DNA of 64,000 nt from Pedobacter frigoris. GTDB taxonomy: Bacteria > Bacteroidota > Bacteroidia > Sphingobacteriales > Sphingobacteriaceae. Every line of letters starts with the position of its first letter. The stretch's first letter is position 1. The stretch lies in NCBI RefSeq assembly GCF_005116445.1, contig NZ_SWBQ01000001.1, forward strand, positions 620,001-684,000, written 5' to 3'. Below are positions 17,814 to 27,129 of the stretch, piece by piece. Made by a program: the position numbers and the translations under genes. The notes under the pieces were generated by a model. It had not been told where the DNA came from. It searched no databases and worked only from the letters and a program-made list of their open reading frames with translations.

Positions 17814-18989
17814 ATGATGATCAATTTATTTGATGATAGTGCATGGCAGTCCCTGCGTCCACTATCTTTCACGAGGCCTGTCGCTGATCTCCGCGTTGGA
17901 ATTCTGACAATAGCTGAAAAGTGGAAGAAGTATTTGAATGCTGAACCTGGATTTTTAACAATTGCGTATCTCGCTGAAAAGTATCCTGCTAACAATAAAG
18001 CAGAGTGGTTTATAAATGGATCAATATGTCCGGATAAAGGTTTAGTCGACGCCATAAGTAGTCTGAAAATAGGAGAATCCTTAAAAAAAGGAAATCTCCT
18101 GATCGCTTATCGTACAAATGCAGGTGAACTTTTAGCTCCGGATTCAATTGCTCAGTTTGACGCCAAAAATTACGCGGAAAGTTTTTTGAGAATTGAGTTT
18201 CCAGAAGATATTTTTAAGTTTAACCACGTAGAACTCACAAAAGATTTTTACCTGATTACCCATGGGCGAACTTCAGCCAGTTTGAGTGCTACCAATACTT
18301 TCTTAGGTGAAAACTTCTTTGCAGAAGAGGGGGCTGTAGCTGAATGCTCGACATTTAGTAGTCTTTCTGGGCCAGTTTATCTTGGGGCAAATGCTGAAGT
18401 ATGGGAAGGTTGTCATATCAGAGGTTCTTTCGCTTTGTGTCACAACTCACAGGTAAAAATGGGTGCTAAAATATATGGACAGACAACCATCGGTCCTTAT
18501 AGCAGGGTTGGCGGCGAACTTAATAATGCCGTCATATGGGGATATTCGTCTAAAGGACATGAAGGATATCTTGGGAATGCAGTATTAGGGCAATGGTGTA
18601 ATATTGGTGCCGATACTAATAACTCTAATCTCAAAAACAACTATGCAGATGTAAAGCTTTGGGAATATACTTCTGAAGGTTTTCGCGATACGAAACTACA
18701 GTTTTGTGGATTGATTATGGCTGATCATGCTAAGTGCGGAATAAATACCATGTTTAATACAGGTACAGTAGCAGGAGTAAGCGCCAATGTATTCGGACCG
18801 GGTTTCCCAAGAAACTTTATTCCAGATTTTTCATGGGGGGGGACTCATGGATTTGAATCTTATAAACTAGAGAAAATGTTCGAAACAGCGGTAAAAGTTT
18901 ATGAACGAAGAAATCTGGAATTTAATCAGATAGAAAAAGATATTTTAACACAGGTTTTTAACGATACAGAAGCCTATAGACATTTTTAA
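17814..18989 (+). CDS. GlmU-like / putative sugar nucleotidyltransferase with left-handed beta-helix
   Basis: The 391-residue protein (from the ATG at 17814; 17817 is an alternative) resembles the GlmU-related nucleotidyltransferases conserved in Bacteroidetes. It opens with LRPLSFTRPVADLRVGILTI. The C-terminal half is a hexapeptide-repeat left-handed beta-helix (VYLGANAEVWEGCHI, VKMGAKIYGQTTIG). The canonical GxGTRM pyrophosphorylase loop is not visible at the N-terminus, so activity is uncertain. An unbroken G8 run at 18835-18842 encodes WGGT. It is followed 52 bp later by tpiA. Confidence 0.8.
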   Translation: MMINLFDDSAWQSLRPLSFTRPVADLRVGILTIAEKWKKYLNAEPGFLTIAYLAEKYPANNKAEWFINGSICPDKGLVDAISSLKIGESLKKGNLLIAYRTNAGELLAPDSIAQFDAKNYAESFLRIEFPEDIFKFNHVELTKDFYLITHGRTSASLSATNTFLGENFFAEEGAVAECSTFSSLSGPVYLGANAEVWEGCHIRGSFALCHNSQVKMGAKIYGQTTIGPYSRVGGELNNAVIWGYSSKGHEGYLGNAVLGQWCNIGADTNNSNLKNNYADVKLWEYTSEGFRDTKLQFCGLIMADHAKCGINTMFNTGTVAGVSANVFGPGFPRNFIPDFSWGGTHGFESYKLEKMFETAVKVYERRNLEFNQIEKDILTQVFNDTEAYRHF

Positions 18990-19041
18990 AGGTCCAAAGA
19001 GCCTTAAGTCTTTATTGACCACACACAATAAAATTATAATT

Positions 19042-19803
19042 ATGAGAAAAAAAATAGTAGCCGGAAACTGGAAAATGAATTTAAACTATGCTGAAGGAAT
19101 ATCCTTGTTTTCAGAAATAGTAAATATGGTGAGAGATGAAAAAAAGGGCGATCAACAGGCCATTATCTGTGCTCCCTTTATACATTTAAACAGTCTTGCG
19201 CAATTGGGAGGATCAACTGTAAGTATTGGTGCTCAGAACTGTCATCAAAAAGAAAGCGGAGCCTACACAGGGGAGATCTCAGCAAAAATGATAAAATCAG
19301 TTGGTTGTGAATATGTCATCATTGGGCATTCAGAAAGGCGTCAGTATTTTGCTGAAAGTGATGAACTGCTGGCTGAAAAAACAGTTATTACTCTGCAGAA
19401 TGACTTAATACCGATCTTCTGTATTGGAGAAACTCTTGATGAAAGAAATAATGGAAGCTATTTTGAAGTATTAAAATCTCAGTTTCAAAAAGGCATTTTT
19501 GGACTTGAAGGTAATGATTTCTCAAAAATAGTCATTGCATATGAACCTGTATGGGCTATAGGTACAGGACTTACGGCTACTTCTGAGCAGGCGCAGGAAG
19601 TTCATGCATTTATTCGTAAAGAAATTGATGCTAAATATGGAGTTGAAATTGCTGAAAATACTACTATTCTTTATGGGGGAAGCTGTAATCCTAAAAATGC
19701 TGCTGAATTATTTGCTCAGAAAGATATAGATGGCGGTTTAATCGGAGGCGCGTCGTTAAAATCAAGAGACTTTGTTGACATTGTTAAAACTTTCAACTCT
19801 TAA
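19042..19803 (+). CDS. tpiA: Triosephosphate isomerase
   Basis: TpiA interconverts dihydroxyacetone phosphate and glyceraldehyde 3-phosphate in glycolysis. From the ATG at 19042 it has 253 residues, the normal length. The substrate Lys11 (GNWKMN), the electrophile His96 (IIGHSERR), the catalytic base Glu168 (AYEPVWAIGTG) and the phosphate loop YGGSCNPKN are all present. A TTG 27 nt upstream is in frame but unlikely. The stop codon TAATG contains the start of prmA, indicating coupling. Confidence 0.97.
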   Translation: MRKKIVAGNWKMNLNYAEGISLFSEIVNMVRDEKKGDQQAIICAPFIHLNSLAQLGGSTVSIGAQNCHQKESGAYTGEISAKMIKSVGCEYVIIGHSERRQYFAESDELLAEKTVITLQNDLIPIFCIGETLDERNNGSYFEVLKSQFQKGIFGLEGNDFSKIVIAYEPVWAIGTGLTATSEQAQEVHAFIRKEIDAKYGVEIAENTTILYGGSCNPKNAAELFAQKDIDGGLIGGASLKSRDFVDIVKTFNS

Positions 19804-20642
19804 TGCAATATATTCAGGTTACTTTCCACTTCAATAAAGTTGAAGAATATCAAAAAGATTTGCTGATTGACGAACTTGCCAATATAGGATATAACACATT
19901 TGAAGATAACCAAGATGGGTTTTCCGCATTTGTTGATTTTGATCATTATAGTGAAAGCCAATTAAAAGAGATGCTATTCCAGTTCGAAGGTGAACTGGAA
20001 TATACCTATACAGTTACTGAAATTGCAGCGGAAAATTGGAATGAGGAATGGGAAAAGAATTTTGAACCATTAATAATTGATGAGCAGTGTTATGTAAGGG
20101 CTACTTTTCATCAACCACAACCGCAGTATAAATATGAAATAGTCATCGATCCTAAAATGGCTTTTGGTACCGGACACCATCAAACTACTACGATGATGAT
20201 GCAATATATCTTGTCTGCCGATTTAAGTAATAAGAATATACTTGATATGGGGTGTGGAACTGGTATATTGGCCATTCTTGCTGCCAAAAGAGGTGCGAAA
20301 AATCTAGTAGCGATAGACAATGACGAGATATGTTATCTAAGTGCGATTGAAAATTCGGCTTTAAATAATATTGAAAATATTGAGGCGCTTTGTGGTGGAA
20401 AAGAAGTGATTCCTGATACTGCCTTTGATACCATATTGGCAAATATCAATAGAAATATCTTACTTGATCAGATCTCCACCTATTCAAATGTGTTAAATTT
20501 AGGTGGAAGTATTTATTTTAGTGGTTTTTATGAATCTCCAGATCTCGATATGATCACTAAGGAATGTGAAAAGTTTGGAATTAATTATATAGATCATAGA
20601 AGGATTGGCGAATGGGTCGCCGCTCATTTTAAAAAGGACTAG
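19803..20642 (+). CDS. prmA: Ribosomal protein L11 methyltransferase
   Basis: PrmA trimethylates ribosomal protein L11 using SAM. The 279-residue protein has an N-terminal substrate-recognition domain and a Rossmann methyltransferase core with motif I ILDMGCGTGILAI and the NPPF-like motif replaced by LANINRNILL, as usual for PrmA. The preceding segment IDPKMAFGTGHHQTT is diagnostic. It overlaps tpiA by 1 nt and ends 2 nt before mpl, so tpiA-prmA-mpl is an operon. Confidence 0.95.
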   Translation: MQYIQVTFHFNKVEEYQKDLLIDELANIGYNTFEDNQDGFSAFVDFDHYSESQLKEMLFQFEGELEYTYTVTEIAAENWNEEWEKNFEPLIIDEQCYVRATFHQPQPQYKYEIVIDPKMAFGTGHHQTTTMMMQYILSADLSNKNILDMGCGTGILAILAAKRGAKNLVAIDNDEICYLSAIENSALNNIENIEALCGGKEVIPDTAFDTILANINRNILLDQISTYSNVLNLGGSIYFSGFYESPDLDMITKECEKFGINYIDHRRIGEWVAAHFKKD

Positions 20643-20644
20643 TT

Positions 20645-22003
20645 ATGCGTATACATTTTATTGCTATTGGTGGTAGTGCTATGCACAACCTGGCAATTGC
20701 TTTACATAAAAAAGGATATCAGGTTACAGGATCTGATGATGTGATCTTTGAACCATCAAGTAGCAGACTGGCTAAACATGGAATCCTTCCTGCGCAAATG
20801 GGTTGGAATGAAAACAACATTACTGCGGATCTTGATGCTGTGATATTGGGCATGCATGCGCTTACAGATAATCCGGAGTTACTCAAGGCACAGGAGTTGG
20901 GAGTTAAGATCTATTCATACCCGGAATATATTTATGAGCAAACAAGGAATAAGCTTAGGGTTGTAATAGGAGGCAGCCATGGCAAAACAACTATTACTTC
21001 GATGATCTTGCATGTTCTTAATTATTGCAATAAGGATTTTGATTATTTGGTAGGAGCTCAATTAGCTGGTTTTGATACCATGGTGAAAGTAACGGAATCA
21101 GCGCCGGTGATTATTATTGAAGGTGATGAATATCTGGCGTCTCCTATAGACCGCAGACCAAAGTTCCATTTATATAAAGCTAATATTGCAGTGATAAGTG
21201 GTATTGCATGGGATCATATTAATGTATTCCCAACTTATCAGGACTATATCACGCAGTTTGAGATATTTATAGGTACTATCCAGGCCGACGGAACTCTGAT
21301 CTATTGCAGCGCTGATAAAGACTTAACCTCAATTGTTCAGCAATCCAGTGCTCAGATTAAAAAAATAGGGTATGAAATTCCGCAACATGAGGTAAACAAG
21401 GGTATAACTTATTTGTTGCCAGACAGAACTGAATTAAAAGTATTTGGTGATCATAATTTAATGAACTTAAATGCAGCAAGGTTAGTTTGTAATGAATTAG
21501 GTATCGAAAATGATACATTTAATCTTGCTATTTCGTCCTTTACCGGCGCTTCAAAACGATTAGAACTACTAAATTCTTCTGGAGAAACAAACGTTTATAA
21601 GGATTTTGCTCATTCTCCATCAAAGCTAAAAGCCACAATAGATGCTGTAAAAGCACAATTTACTACAAGAAAACTTGTTGCATGTATAGAGTTACATACA
21701 TTTAGCAGCCTGAATAAAAATTTTTTAGCACAATATGCCCATACTATGAACAAAGCAGACCTTGCAATTGTTTACATAGATGAGAAAACTTTTGTACATA
21801 AGAAACTTGAACCATTCACGAAATATGATGTTCAAGTAGCATTTAACAACGATGACTTGCTTTTTTTCGACAACTCAGCGTCTTTACAGGCTTACTTATC
21901 AGACATAAATTTTTACCAAACGAACCTGTTGTTGATGAGTTCTGGAAACTTTGGCGGATTAGACCTTGCGAAATTGGCACGTGAGTTGAATATACTATCC
22001 TAA
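20645..22003 (+). CDS. mpl: UDP-N-acetylmuramate:L-Ala-gamma-D-Glu-meso-DAP ligase
   Basis: Mpl reattaches recycled murein tripeptide to UDP-MurNAc in cell-wall recycling. The 452-residue Mur ligase has the N-terminal FIAIGGSAMHNLAIALHK Rossmann motif typical of Mpl/MurC, the ATP P-loop GGSHGKTT and the central EGDEYLASPIDRRPKF that distinguishes Mpl from MurC. The C-terminal domain includes DFAHSPSK. It is cytosolic and third in the tpiA-prmA-mpl operon. Confidence 0.93.
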   Translation: MRIHFIAIGGSAMHNLAIALHKKGYQVTGSDDVIFEPSSSRLAKHGILPAQMGWNENNITADLDAVILGMHALTDNPELLKAQELGVKIYSYPEYIYEQTRNKLRVVIGGSHGKTTITSMILHVLNYCNKDFDYLVGAQLAGFDTMVKVTESAPVIIIEGDEYLASPIDRRPKFHLYKANIAVISGIAWDHINVFPTYQDYITQFEIFIGTIQADGTLIYCSADKDLTSIVQQSSAQIKKIGYEIPQHEVNKGITYLLPDRTELKVFGDHNLMNLNAARLVCNELGIENDTFNLAISSFTGASKRLELLNSSGETNVYKDFAHSPSKLKATIDAVKAQFTTRKLVACIELHTFSSLNKNFLAQYAHTMNKADLAIVYIDEKTFVHKKLEPFTKYDVQVAFNNDDLLFFDNSASLQAYLSDINFYQTNLLLMSSGNFGGLDLAKLARELNILS

Positions 22004-22036
22004 AAAGAACAAGAATAACAAACCTAAATTTACGAC

Positions 22037-22366
22037 ATGAATATCATTGGTAAAAACATTAGACAATTACGCCAAAAGAACGGCTGGAGCCAGGGGGAAG
22101 TTGCTAAACGTTTAAATATTTCAATTCCTGCATTTTCAAAAATAGAAACTGGTATTACCGATATAAACATATCTAGATTGGCACAAATCGCTAATTTGTT
22201 TGAAGTATCTACCATGGACATTATTTCTAAGGAAGGGGAGAACCCACAGTCGCTTAATTTTGAAGAAATCAATAGCTTAAAGGATAAACTGTCTCAAAGG
22301 GAAGAAGAAATTATTAAACTTCAAAAAAAGGTCATTGATCTTTACGAAGAAATCCGCGAGAAATAG
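22037..22366 (+). CDS. XRE-family helix-turn-helix protein
   Basis: The 109-residue protein has a Cro/CI-type helix-turn-helix at residues 5-60 (IRQLRQKNGWSQGEVAKRL, then ISIPAFSKIETG) and a C-terminal coiled coil (about 78-109, SLKDKLSQREEEIIKLQKKV) that should dimerise it. It is a probable DNA-binding regulator; targets are unknown. A near-consensus TAaaTTTa lies just upstream. It follows mpl by 33 bp. Confidence 0.88.
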   Translation: MNIIGKNIRQLRQKNGWSQGEVAKRLNISIPAFSKIETGITDINISRLAQIANLFEVSTMDIISKEGENPQSLNFEEINSLKDKLSQREEEIIKLQKKVIDLYEEIREK

Positions 22367-22375
22367 TCTCTTGAT

Positions 22376-23497
22376 TTAAGAGAATATTTTACGCAACGTC
22401 AGGTGCCGCTTTCCAAAAGTGGCACCTGTTGCTTGGTGGATAGCCAACATCTTATCATTGAAATCACCCACCCAGGAAAGCTCCAGCTCGTCATACTGAT
22501 TCATGGGCAAAACATATTCCTTTAATTTAATGAATAACGCCGATTCTAAACCATGTTTTTGATATGCTCGTTTAGTTCCCATAACTATGGCGCGCATTCT
22601 GTTAACGCCAATCCATCGTTTGTATACAAACTTTAATTTTTCTACTAATCCTAGCTTTCCATTAAAGCCTTTGATCATTTGATTTGCATCAGGAATAATG
22701 ACTACAAATGAAGCTGGTTCTCCGTTCACGTAAGCAAACCAAATCAGCTTTTCATCCATTATGGTTTCCATTTTTTTGAAACTCTCCAGTAATGTCTCTT
22801 TTTTGATCGGTACAAAATTCTCAAAATCCTGCCAACCGTCATTGTAGATTTCCATAAGATCACTAACATACTTTTGAGCATTTTTCTTAGAAAAATGCTC
22901 AAAAGTATAACCTGCTTTGCCAGCTACCCAATTTGCAATTTTGGTAAAGCGCTCAGGAAATGGCTTTCTTACAGCTAAATGATTCGTAATCTGCTCATAC
23001 TCCTTCTCAAAACCATAATTTTTAAAGAAATCATAATAATACTCCGGATTATAATTCATTCCATAGGATGGAGGGATAAAGCCTTCTATAAGCAATCCCC
23101 AAAATGAGTCATTTTCCCCAAAATTGATCGGTCCATCCATGGCTTTCATACCTCTTTCCTTCAGCCAGGATTGTGCTGTATCAAATAGCAAATATGCAGC
23201 CTTCTCACTGTTGATGCATTCGAAGAAACCCATTCCCCCTGTGGGTTGCTCATAATTGTATGCTTTTTTCTCATTGATGAATGCAGCTACGCGACCAATA
23301 GTCTGGCCCTGGTCGTCCTTTAAAATCCAGCGTGTACATTTACCATGATTAAAAAATGGGTTCTTTTCCTTGTTAAAAACCAGTTCTATATCCTGATCAA
23401 GAGGACAAATCCAATTTCCATCATCTTTATAGATGAAACGAGCAACATTTAAAAAGTCTTTTTGGGTTTGTTTATCAGATACAGGTACTATTGTCAT
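22376..23497 (-). CDS. GNAT-like N-acyltransferase family protein
   Basis: This 373-residue cytosolic protein belongs to a family common in Bacteroidetes and annotated as GNAT N-acetyltransferase-like. It begins with a short lead (VSDKQTQKDFLNVARFIYKD), has a first GNAT-like half around RWILKDDQGQTIGRVAAFI, and a second half ending in ESALFIKLKEYVLP with the terminal SWVGDFNDKMLAIHQATGA. Substrate unknown. The coding sequence contains a perfect 18-bp inverted repeat at 22868-22908. Confidence 0.8.
   Translation of the reverse strand: MTIVPVSDKQTQKDFLNVARFIYKDDGNWICPLDQDIELVFNKEKNPFFNHGKCTRWILKDDQGQTIGRVAAFINEKKAYNYEQPTGGMGFFECINSEKAAYLLFDTAQSWLKERGMKAMDGPINFGENDSFWGLLIEGFIPPSYGMNYNPEYYYDFFKNYGFEKEYEQITNHLAVRKPFPERFTKIANWVAGKAGYTFEHFSKKNAQKYVSDLMEIYNDGWQDFENFVPIKKETLLESFKKMETIMDEKLIWFAYVNGEPASFVVIIPDANQMIKGFNGKLGLVEKLKFVYKRWIGVNRMRAIVMGTKRAYQKHGLESALFIKLKEYVLPMNQYDELELSWVGDFNDKMLAIHQATGATFGKRHLTLRKIFS
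22868..22908. repeat. Perfect 18-bp inverted repeat inside the GNAT-like coding sequence
   Basis: ATACTTTTGAGCATTTTT (22868-22885) and its exact reverse complement (22891-22908) enclose a 5-nt loop. It is translated without disruption (encoding FEHFSKKNAQK). A hairpin of this length inside a gene is unusual. Confidence 0.7.
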
Positions 23498-23534
23498 GCT
23501 TTTTTAAATAAGGGGGAAGGAGTCAAAATAAAAA

Positions 23535-23551
23535 GCATCCCGTAAGGATGC
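23535..23551 (-). terminator. Intrinsic terminator of the small acidic gene
   Basis: The stem GCATCC / GGATGC (23535-23540, 23546-23551) with loop CGTAA is followed on the minus strand by a T-run. It lies 28 bp past the stop at 23579. Confidence 0.7.
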
Positions 23552-23578
23552 CTCTTAATCATTTATGTTTTAACTAAA

Positions 23579-23767
23579 TTAATAATCGTCGTCGTCATCG
23601 TCAGAACCAAAATTATCAAAAGTATCAAGATCATCTAATGGCATGTCGAAGTCGTCATCGTCATCTTCAAATTTCTTATTTTTACTAACTTCTTCATGTG
23701 AATCTTCCATCTCTGTTTCAGGATCAACTAATGGACTTTGCTTAATTGGTTTCTTTGGAGTTTTCAT
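23579..23767 (-). CDS. Small highly acidic protein
   Basis: This 62-residue protein starts with a basic segment (MKTPKKPIKQSP) and ends in an Asp-rich disordered tail with two polyaspartate runs. Similar short acidic proteins occur in Sphingobacteriaceae and are called hypothetical. It may act as a nucleic-acid mimic or chaperone-like partner, but there is no evidence. It has its own terminator, which supports it being a gene. Confidence 0.65.
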   Translation of the reverse strand: MKTPKKPIKQSPLVDPETEMEDSHEEVSKNKKFEDDDDDFDMPLDDLDTFDNFGSDDDDDDY

Positions 23768-24177
23768 TACAAATAATATAATTCCCTAGGGTTCTTTATT
23801 TATGAATTAAATTTACAAAAAATCTTTTTAAATAGAAACAACGCTCTTTTGTTTGTTTTTTTGTTAGTCCAAAAATAATACAAAAAACACTTTTAAGAAA
23901 GAGTAAACGACAAAATATTGACTTTTTTTAGCATTAAAAAAAGCCTAAACCAGCATCAAAAAAAATGGTAAAGCTATGAACTTTACCATTTTTTAACACA
24001 CAAATGAAACCTGAATTGAGATATAGTTTTAGGTTAGGTAAAATATCTTTGATCAATTCTATAAGAACGCTTTTTACAAACTCTGTTTGTTTTAATATCT
24101 ATAACAAGTTTAATGCAAATTTAAACACCATTCTTTATTACTTAGTAAGTGGTATGAAAAATTGAGTAAACGGTATT
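23768..24177. other. 410-bp AT-rich intergenic region with one long hairpin
   Basis: No convincing reading frame is present. It contains the promoter region of the acidic gene, several A/T runs and the hairpin at 23960-23994. The stretch 24000-24177 is the 3' untranslated part of the sensor-kinase transcript. Confidence 0.6.
23960..23994. terminator. Bidirectional intrinsic terminator (sensor kinase transcript)
   Basis: A perfect 14-bp stem (23960-23973 with 23981-23994) with a 7-nt loop has A6 and T6 flanks. On the minus strand it ends the sensor kinase transcript about 185 nt after the stop. Confidence 0.8.
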
Positions 24178-27129
24178 TTAGTGTGTCAAAGGAATAGAGA
24201 TAGAGACAAATGTGCCTGATTTTCCATTTTGTCTGATCTGCATCTGTATCGGATTTGCTTCAACCTGATTTAGTAGATTGATCCTTTCTTTAGTCAGATC
24301 CATTCCTTTACTTACATGTTCACCTTTCTTGTCTCTCAGCGAGTTTTCTATCCCGATCCCATCGTCGATGATATTAATCAACAAATGGTCGTTTCCTGTC
24401 AGATTGATTTGAATGTCTATTTTTCCTCCCTCTTCTTTCGGCATTATGCCATGCCATATAGCATTTTCAATATATGGCTGCAACAGCATAGAAGGTATCA
24501 TAGTTTCTTCTTTCTCGATCTCCGGATCTACGTTAATCGCATAATTGAACTTTTCACCAAACCTTTTCTTTTCCAGACTGAGATAAAGTTCCAGGTATTC
24601 AAGTTCTTCTTCCAGCGTTATAAAGCTTCGTGTACAGATGTCGAGATTTTTCCTGATCAGCTTTGCAAAGCCGGTTAATATTTTATTTGCAGAGGCCGTA
24701 TCTTTAGTATTTATGTAGTGCTGGATAGAATTCATTACATTAAATACAAAGTGGGGGTTCATCATGGCTTGCAATGCGCGTTGCTCCAGCATCAAGATCT
24801 TGTTCTTCAACAGTAACTGCTCCTGTTCTTTATTCTTTTGTCTTCTCGTCACAACCACTGCAATCTTGTAAAACACAAATCCAGCAATAATAAATACAAG
24901 TCCCAAAAACCATAATGTTTGCCAAAAATGTTCTTCTAAAACAAATTTGACCAATGTCGCTTTTCCCCATTCACTGTCATTGTACTTTGCACTCAGTTCA
25001 AAAACATATTCACCCGGCTCTAAGGAAGAAAACTCAAGTCTTCTGTTTTTAGTTTCTGTCCAGTTGGCATCAGATTTTAATCTGTACCTGTAGGTAATGT
25101 TCTTGTTCTGAAAGTCTATCGCGCTATAATAAAAAGTAATGTTATTGTTAGAAGGATCAAGAACGTGTTTCAAACCATTTAGACTAAGTTTAACTTTGTT
25201 GTTTACTATCGATGATATCAAAACCACAGGTAACTCATTGGTTGCCTTAGATTTGTTTACAGGAAAGTAAACTAAACCATTATTTGTAGCAAAATAGGCG
25301 TAGTCAGTATCAATGTACAGACTGTTTACGTCGTCCTTCAGTAAAGCATTGGTGTATTCGAAAGTTTCAACAGTAACATTTTTATCAGCTAATGAGACTC
25401 TATTTATACCGCTGTTGGTAATAATCCATACTGCATCGTCTTTGACAAAGAGTTTCTTGCATATATTGTCTGCCAGCCCGTCACGCTGCGTAATTACCTT
25501 AATGATCTTTTGATCCTTCATAAACAGGATTCCGTATCCATCTGTAGCCAAAATGATCGTTCCGTCATTCAGTTCTTTTATATCATTGATCCTACGCGTA
25601 AGTAATTGACTTTTCTTAAAATAGCTGTATAATTTCTGATTTGATAGCTCTGAAAGCCCATTGATATTGGAAAACCAAAGATTTTCATCTTTGTCATAAA
25701 ATGTGCAATAGGACCTGTTGTTAAAGACATCTGCGCCTTCCTTAAGGTAAAGTGAACTGAATTCAAATTTGTTGATTCGATCGTGCAAAATAACCACACC
25801 GGAAGATAGGGCCATGGCCAGACTTCTATTCTTGGCCAGACTAAAGCTCTTGATCACAAATACCAGATCATTTGATTCTCTTAAATAATCTATCTGTTTA
25901 TCTGTATTGTGAATATTGTTCAGTCTTCCTAAACCATAATCAGAGGCAAAATAAACAGCATGATTGACGCTATCGAAACTAAGCTGTTTAATGACATTAT
26001 ACTTTTTCTTATCTGGTAATGTGATTTTAACCACATCATTCTTTTTCAGGTCCAGGACATTGATGTTTGCTTCATCAAAACCCAGCCAAAACCTGTTTTT
26101 GTCGTCTTTAATCAGACTTTTTATAATATCACTTGTCAGCCCGTCCGTTTTATTAATGATATAGAGACGTTCGCTCTTTTTGGGCAACATGTATATTCCA
26201 TTATTTGTGGTAAACCACATATTGCCCTTCATGTCTTCTATTACCTGGCTGGTAGACATGTTGTGCAGATAATGAACTTTGCTGCCATCAGACTGGATAT
26301 GATAAACGCCGGATGAAGTACTTAACCAAACATTTTTCGACCCATCCATGTAAAAATATCCCAGTTCATTGTTCAAAAGAGACCGATCTATAACATATTC
26401 AAAATGATCGTTACTGTTTTTTTTTGTTACCAACCCATTTTTATTGATGTAGGCCAGCAAATGGTCAGATGTGCTCAAAATTGTTTTATAAGATATCGGC
26501 AGATCAGTTTGTTCTACAACGTCGAAGTCGGATCCGTTAAATATCCTGACGCTACTGGTGCTGTATGCCCATATCTTACCATTGGCATCTTCATGAATGA
26601 AAGTGTTGAAAAACTGACGGTTAACATTCGCAGATATATACTTCATTATGGTTTTTCCATCCCACATCACCAGTATGTTTTTGTTGGTCCCAAACCATAT
26701 TCTGCCTTTTGTGTCCTGATAGAACGATACAATAACAGCATTGAAGTTCAGTAGCTTAAGGAGCTGATCATTGCTATCGTTGTATATCTTCCCATTAAGA
26801 AAATAGCTCAGTTGTCCGTTCAGAGACAAAAACCAGATCCTCCCTGTATTGTCTTCTCTCAGCTGTAAGATTTGATTGTCCGGCAATCCATCATCCACAG
26901 AAAAGTTCTCAAATACCTTTCCGTCAAACCTGCTTACACCGGCATCTGTTGCCACCCATATATAGCCTCTGGAGTCCTGTAAAGTATAAAAGCAATTGTT
27001 GCTGGGTAAACCGTTTTTTGTATTAAAATACTGGATGTACGTGCTTTGCGGGTAACAGCAGATGCTATAGAAAAAAGCAATAACAAAGGTTAAAAGCCCG
27101 GGTAATAATCTATGTGAAACAGTTGTCAA
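24178..27129 (-). CDS. Two-component sensor: beta-propeller, Y_Y_Y domain and LytS-type kinase
   Basis: The 983-residue inner-membrane sensor has a signal peptide (residues 1-28) and a large periplasmic ligand-binding part of reg_prop propeller repeats (LQDSRGYIWVATDAGVSRF and many similar ones). A Y_Y_Y domain (about 695-750, ITYRYRLKSDANWTETKN) and one membrane segment near 760 follow. The cytosolic His_kinase domain is of the LytS type, with the phosphoacceptor in MMNPHFVFNVMNSIQHYIN and an ATPase domain (IIDDGIGI). No receiver is fused, unlike hybrid systems. It overlaps its LytTR regulator by 4 nt. The ligand is unknown. Confidence 0.93.
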   Translation of the reverse strand: MTTVSHRLLPGLLTFVIAFFYSICCYPQSTYIQYFNTKNGLPSNNCFYTLQDSRGYIWVATDAGVSRFDGKVFENFSVDDGLPDNQILQLREDNTGRIWFLSLNGQLSYFLNGKIYNDSNDQLLKLLNFNAVIVSFYQDTKGRIWFGTNKNILVMWDGKTIMKYISANVNRQFFNTFIHEDANGKIWAYSTSSVRIFNGSDFDVVEQTDLPISYKTILSTSDHLLAYINKNGLVTKKNSNDHFEYVIDRSLLNNELGYFYMDGSKNVWLSTSSGVYHIQSDGSKVHYLHNMSTSQVIEDMKGNMWFTTNNGIYMLPKKSERLYIINKTDGLTSDIIKSLIKDDKNRFWLGFDEANINVLDLKKNDVVKITLPDKKKYNVIKQLSFDSVNHAVYFASDYGLGRLNNIHNTDKQIDYLRESNDLVFVIKSFSLAKNRSLAMALSSGVVILHDRINKFEFSSLYLKEGADVFNNRSYCTFYDKDENLWFSNINGLSELSNQKLYSYFKKSQLLTRRINDIKELNDGTIILATDGYGILFMKDQKIIKVITQRDGLADNICKKLFVKDDAVWIITNSGINRVSLADKNVTVETFEYTNALLKDDVNSLYIDTDYAYFATNNGLVYFPVNKSKATNELPVVLISSIVNNKVKLSLNGLKHVLDPSNNNITFYYSAIDFQNKNITYRYRLKSDANWTETKNRRLEFSSLEPGEYVFELSAKYNDSEWGKATLVKFVLEEHFWQTLWFLGLVFIIAGFVFYKIAVVVTRRQKNKEQEQLLLKNKILMLEQRALQAMMNPHFVFNVMNSIQHYINTKDTASANKILTGFAKLIRKNLDICTRSFITLEEELEYLELYLSLEKKRFGEKFNYAINVDPEIEKEETMIPSMLLQPYIENAIWHGIMPKEEGGKIDIQINLTGNDHLLINIIDDGIGIENSLRDKKGEHVSKGMDLTKERINLLNQVEANPIQMQIRQNGKSGTFVSISIPLTH

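Noticed and set aside
22367..22383. 6-bp hairpin TCTCTT-gattt-AAGAGA between the XRE and GNAT-like genes.
   Set aside because: Stem is weak and no proper T-run follows; not called as a terminator.
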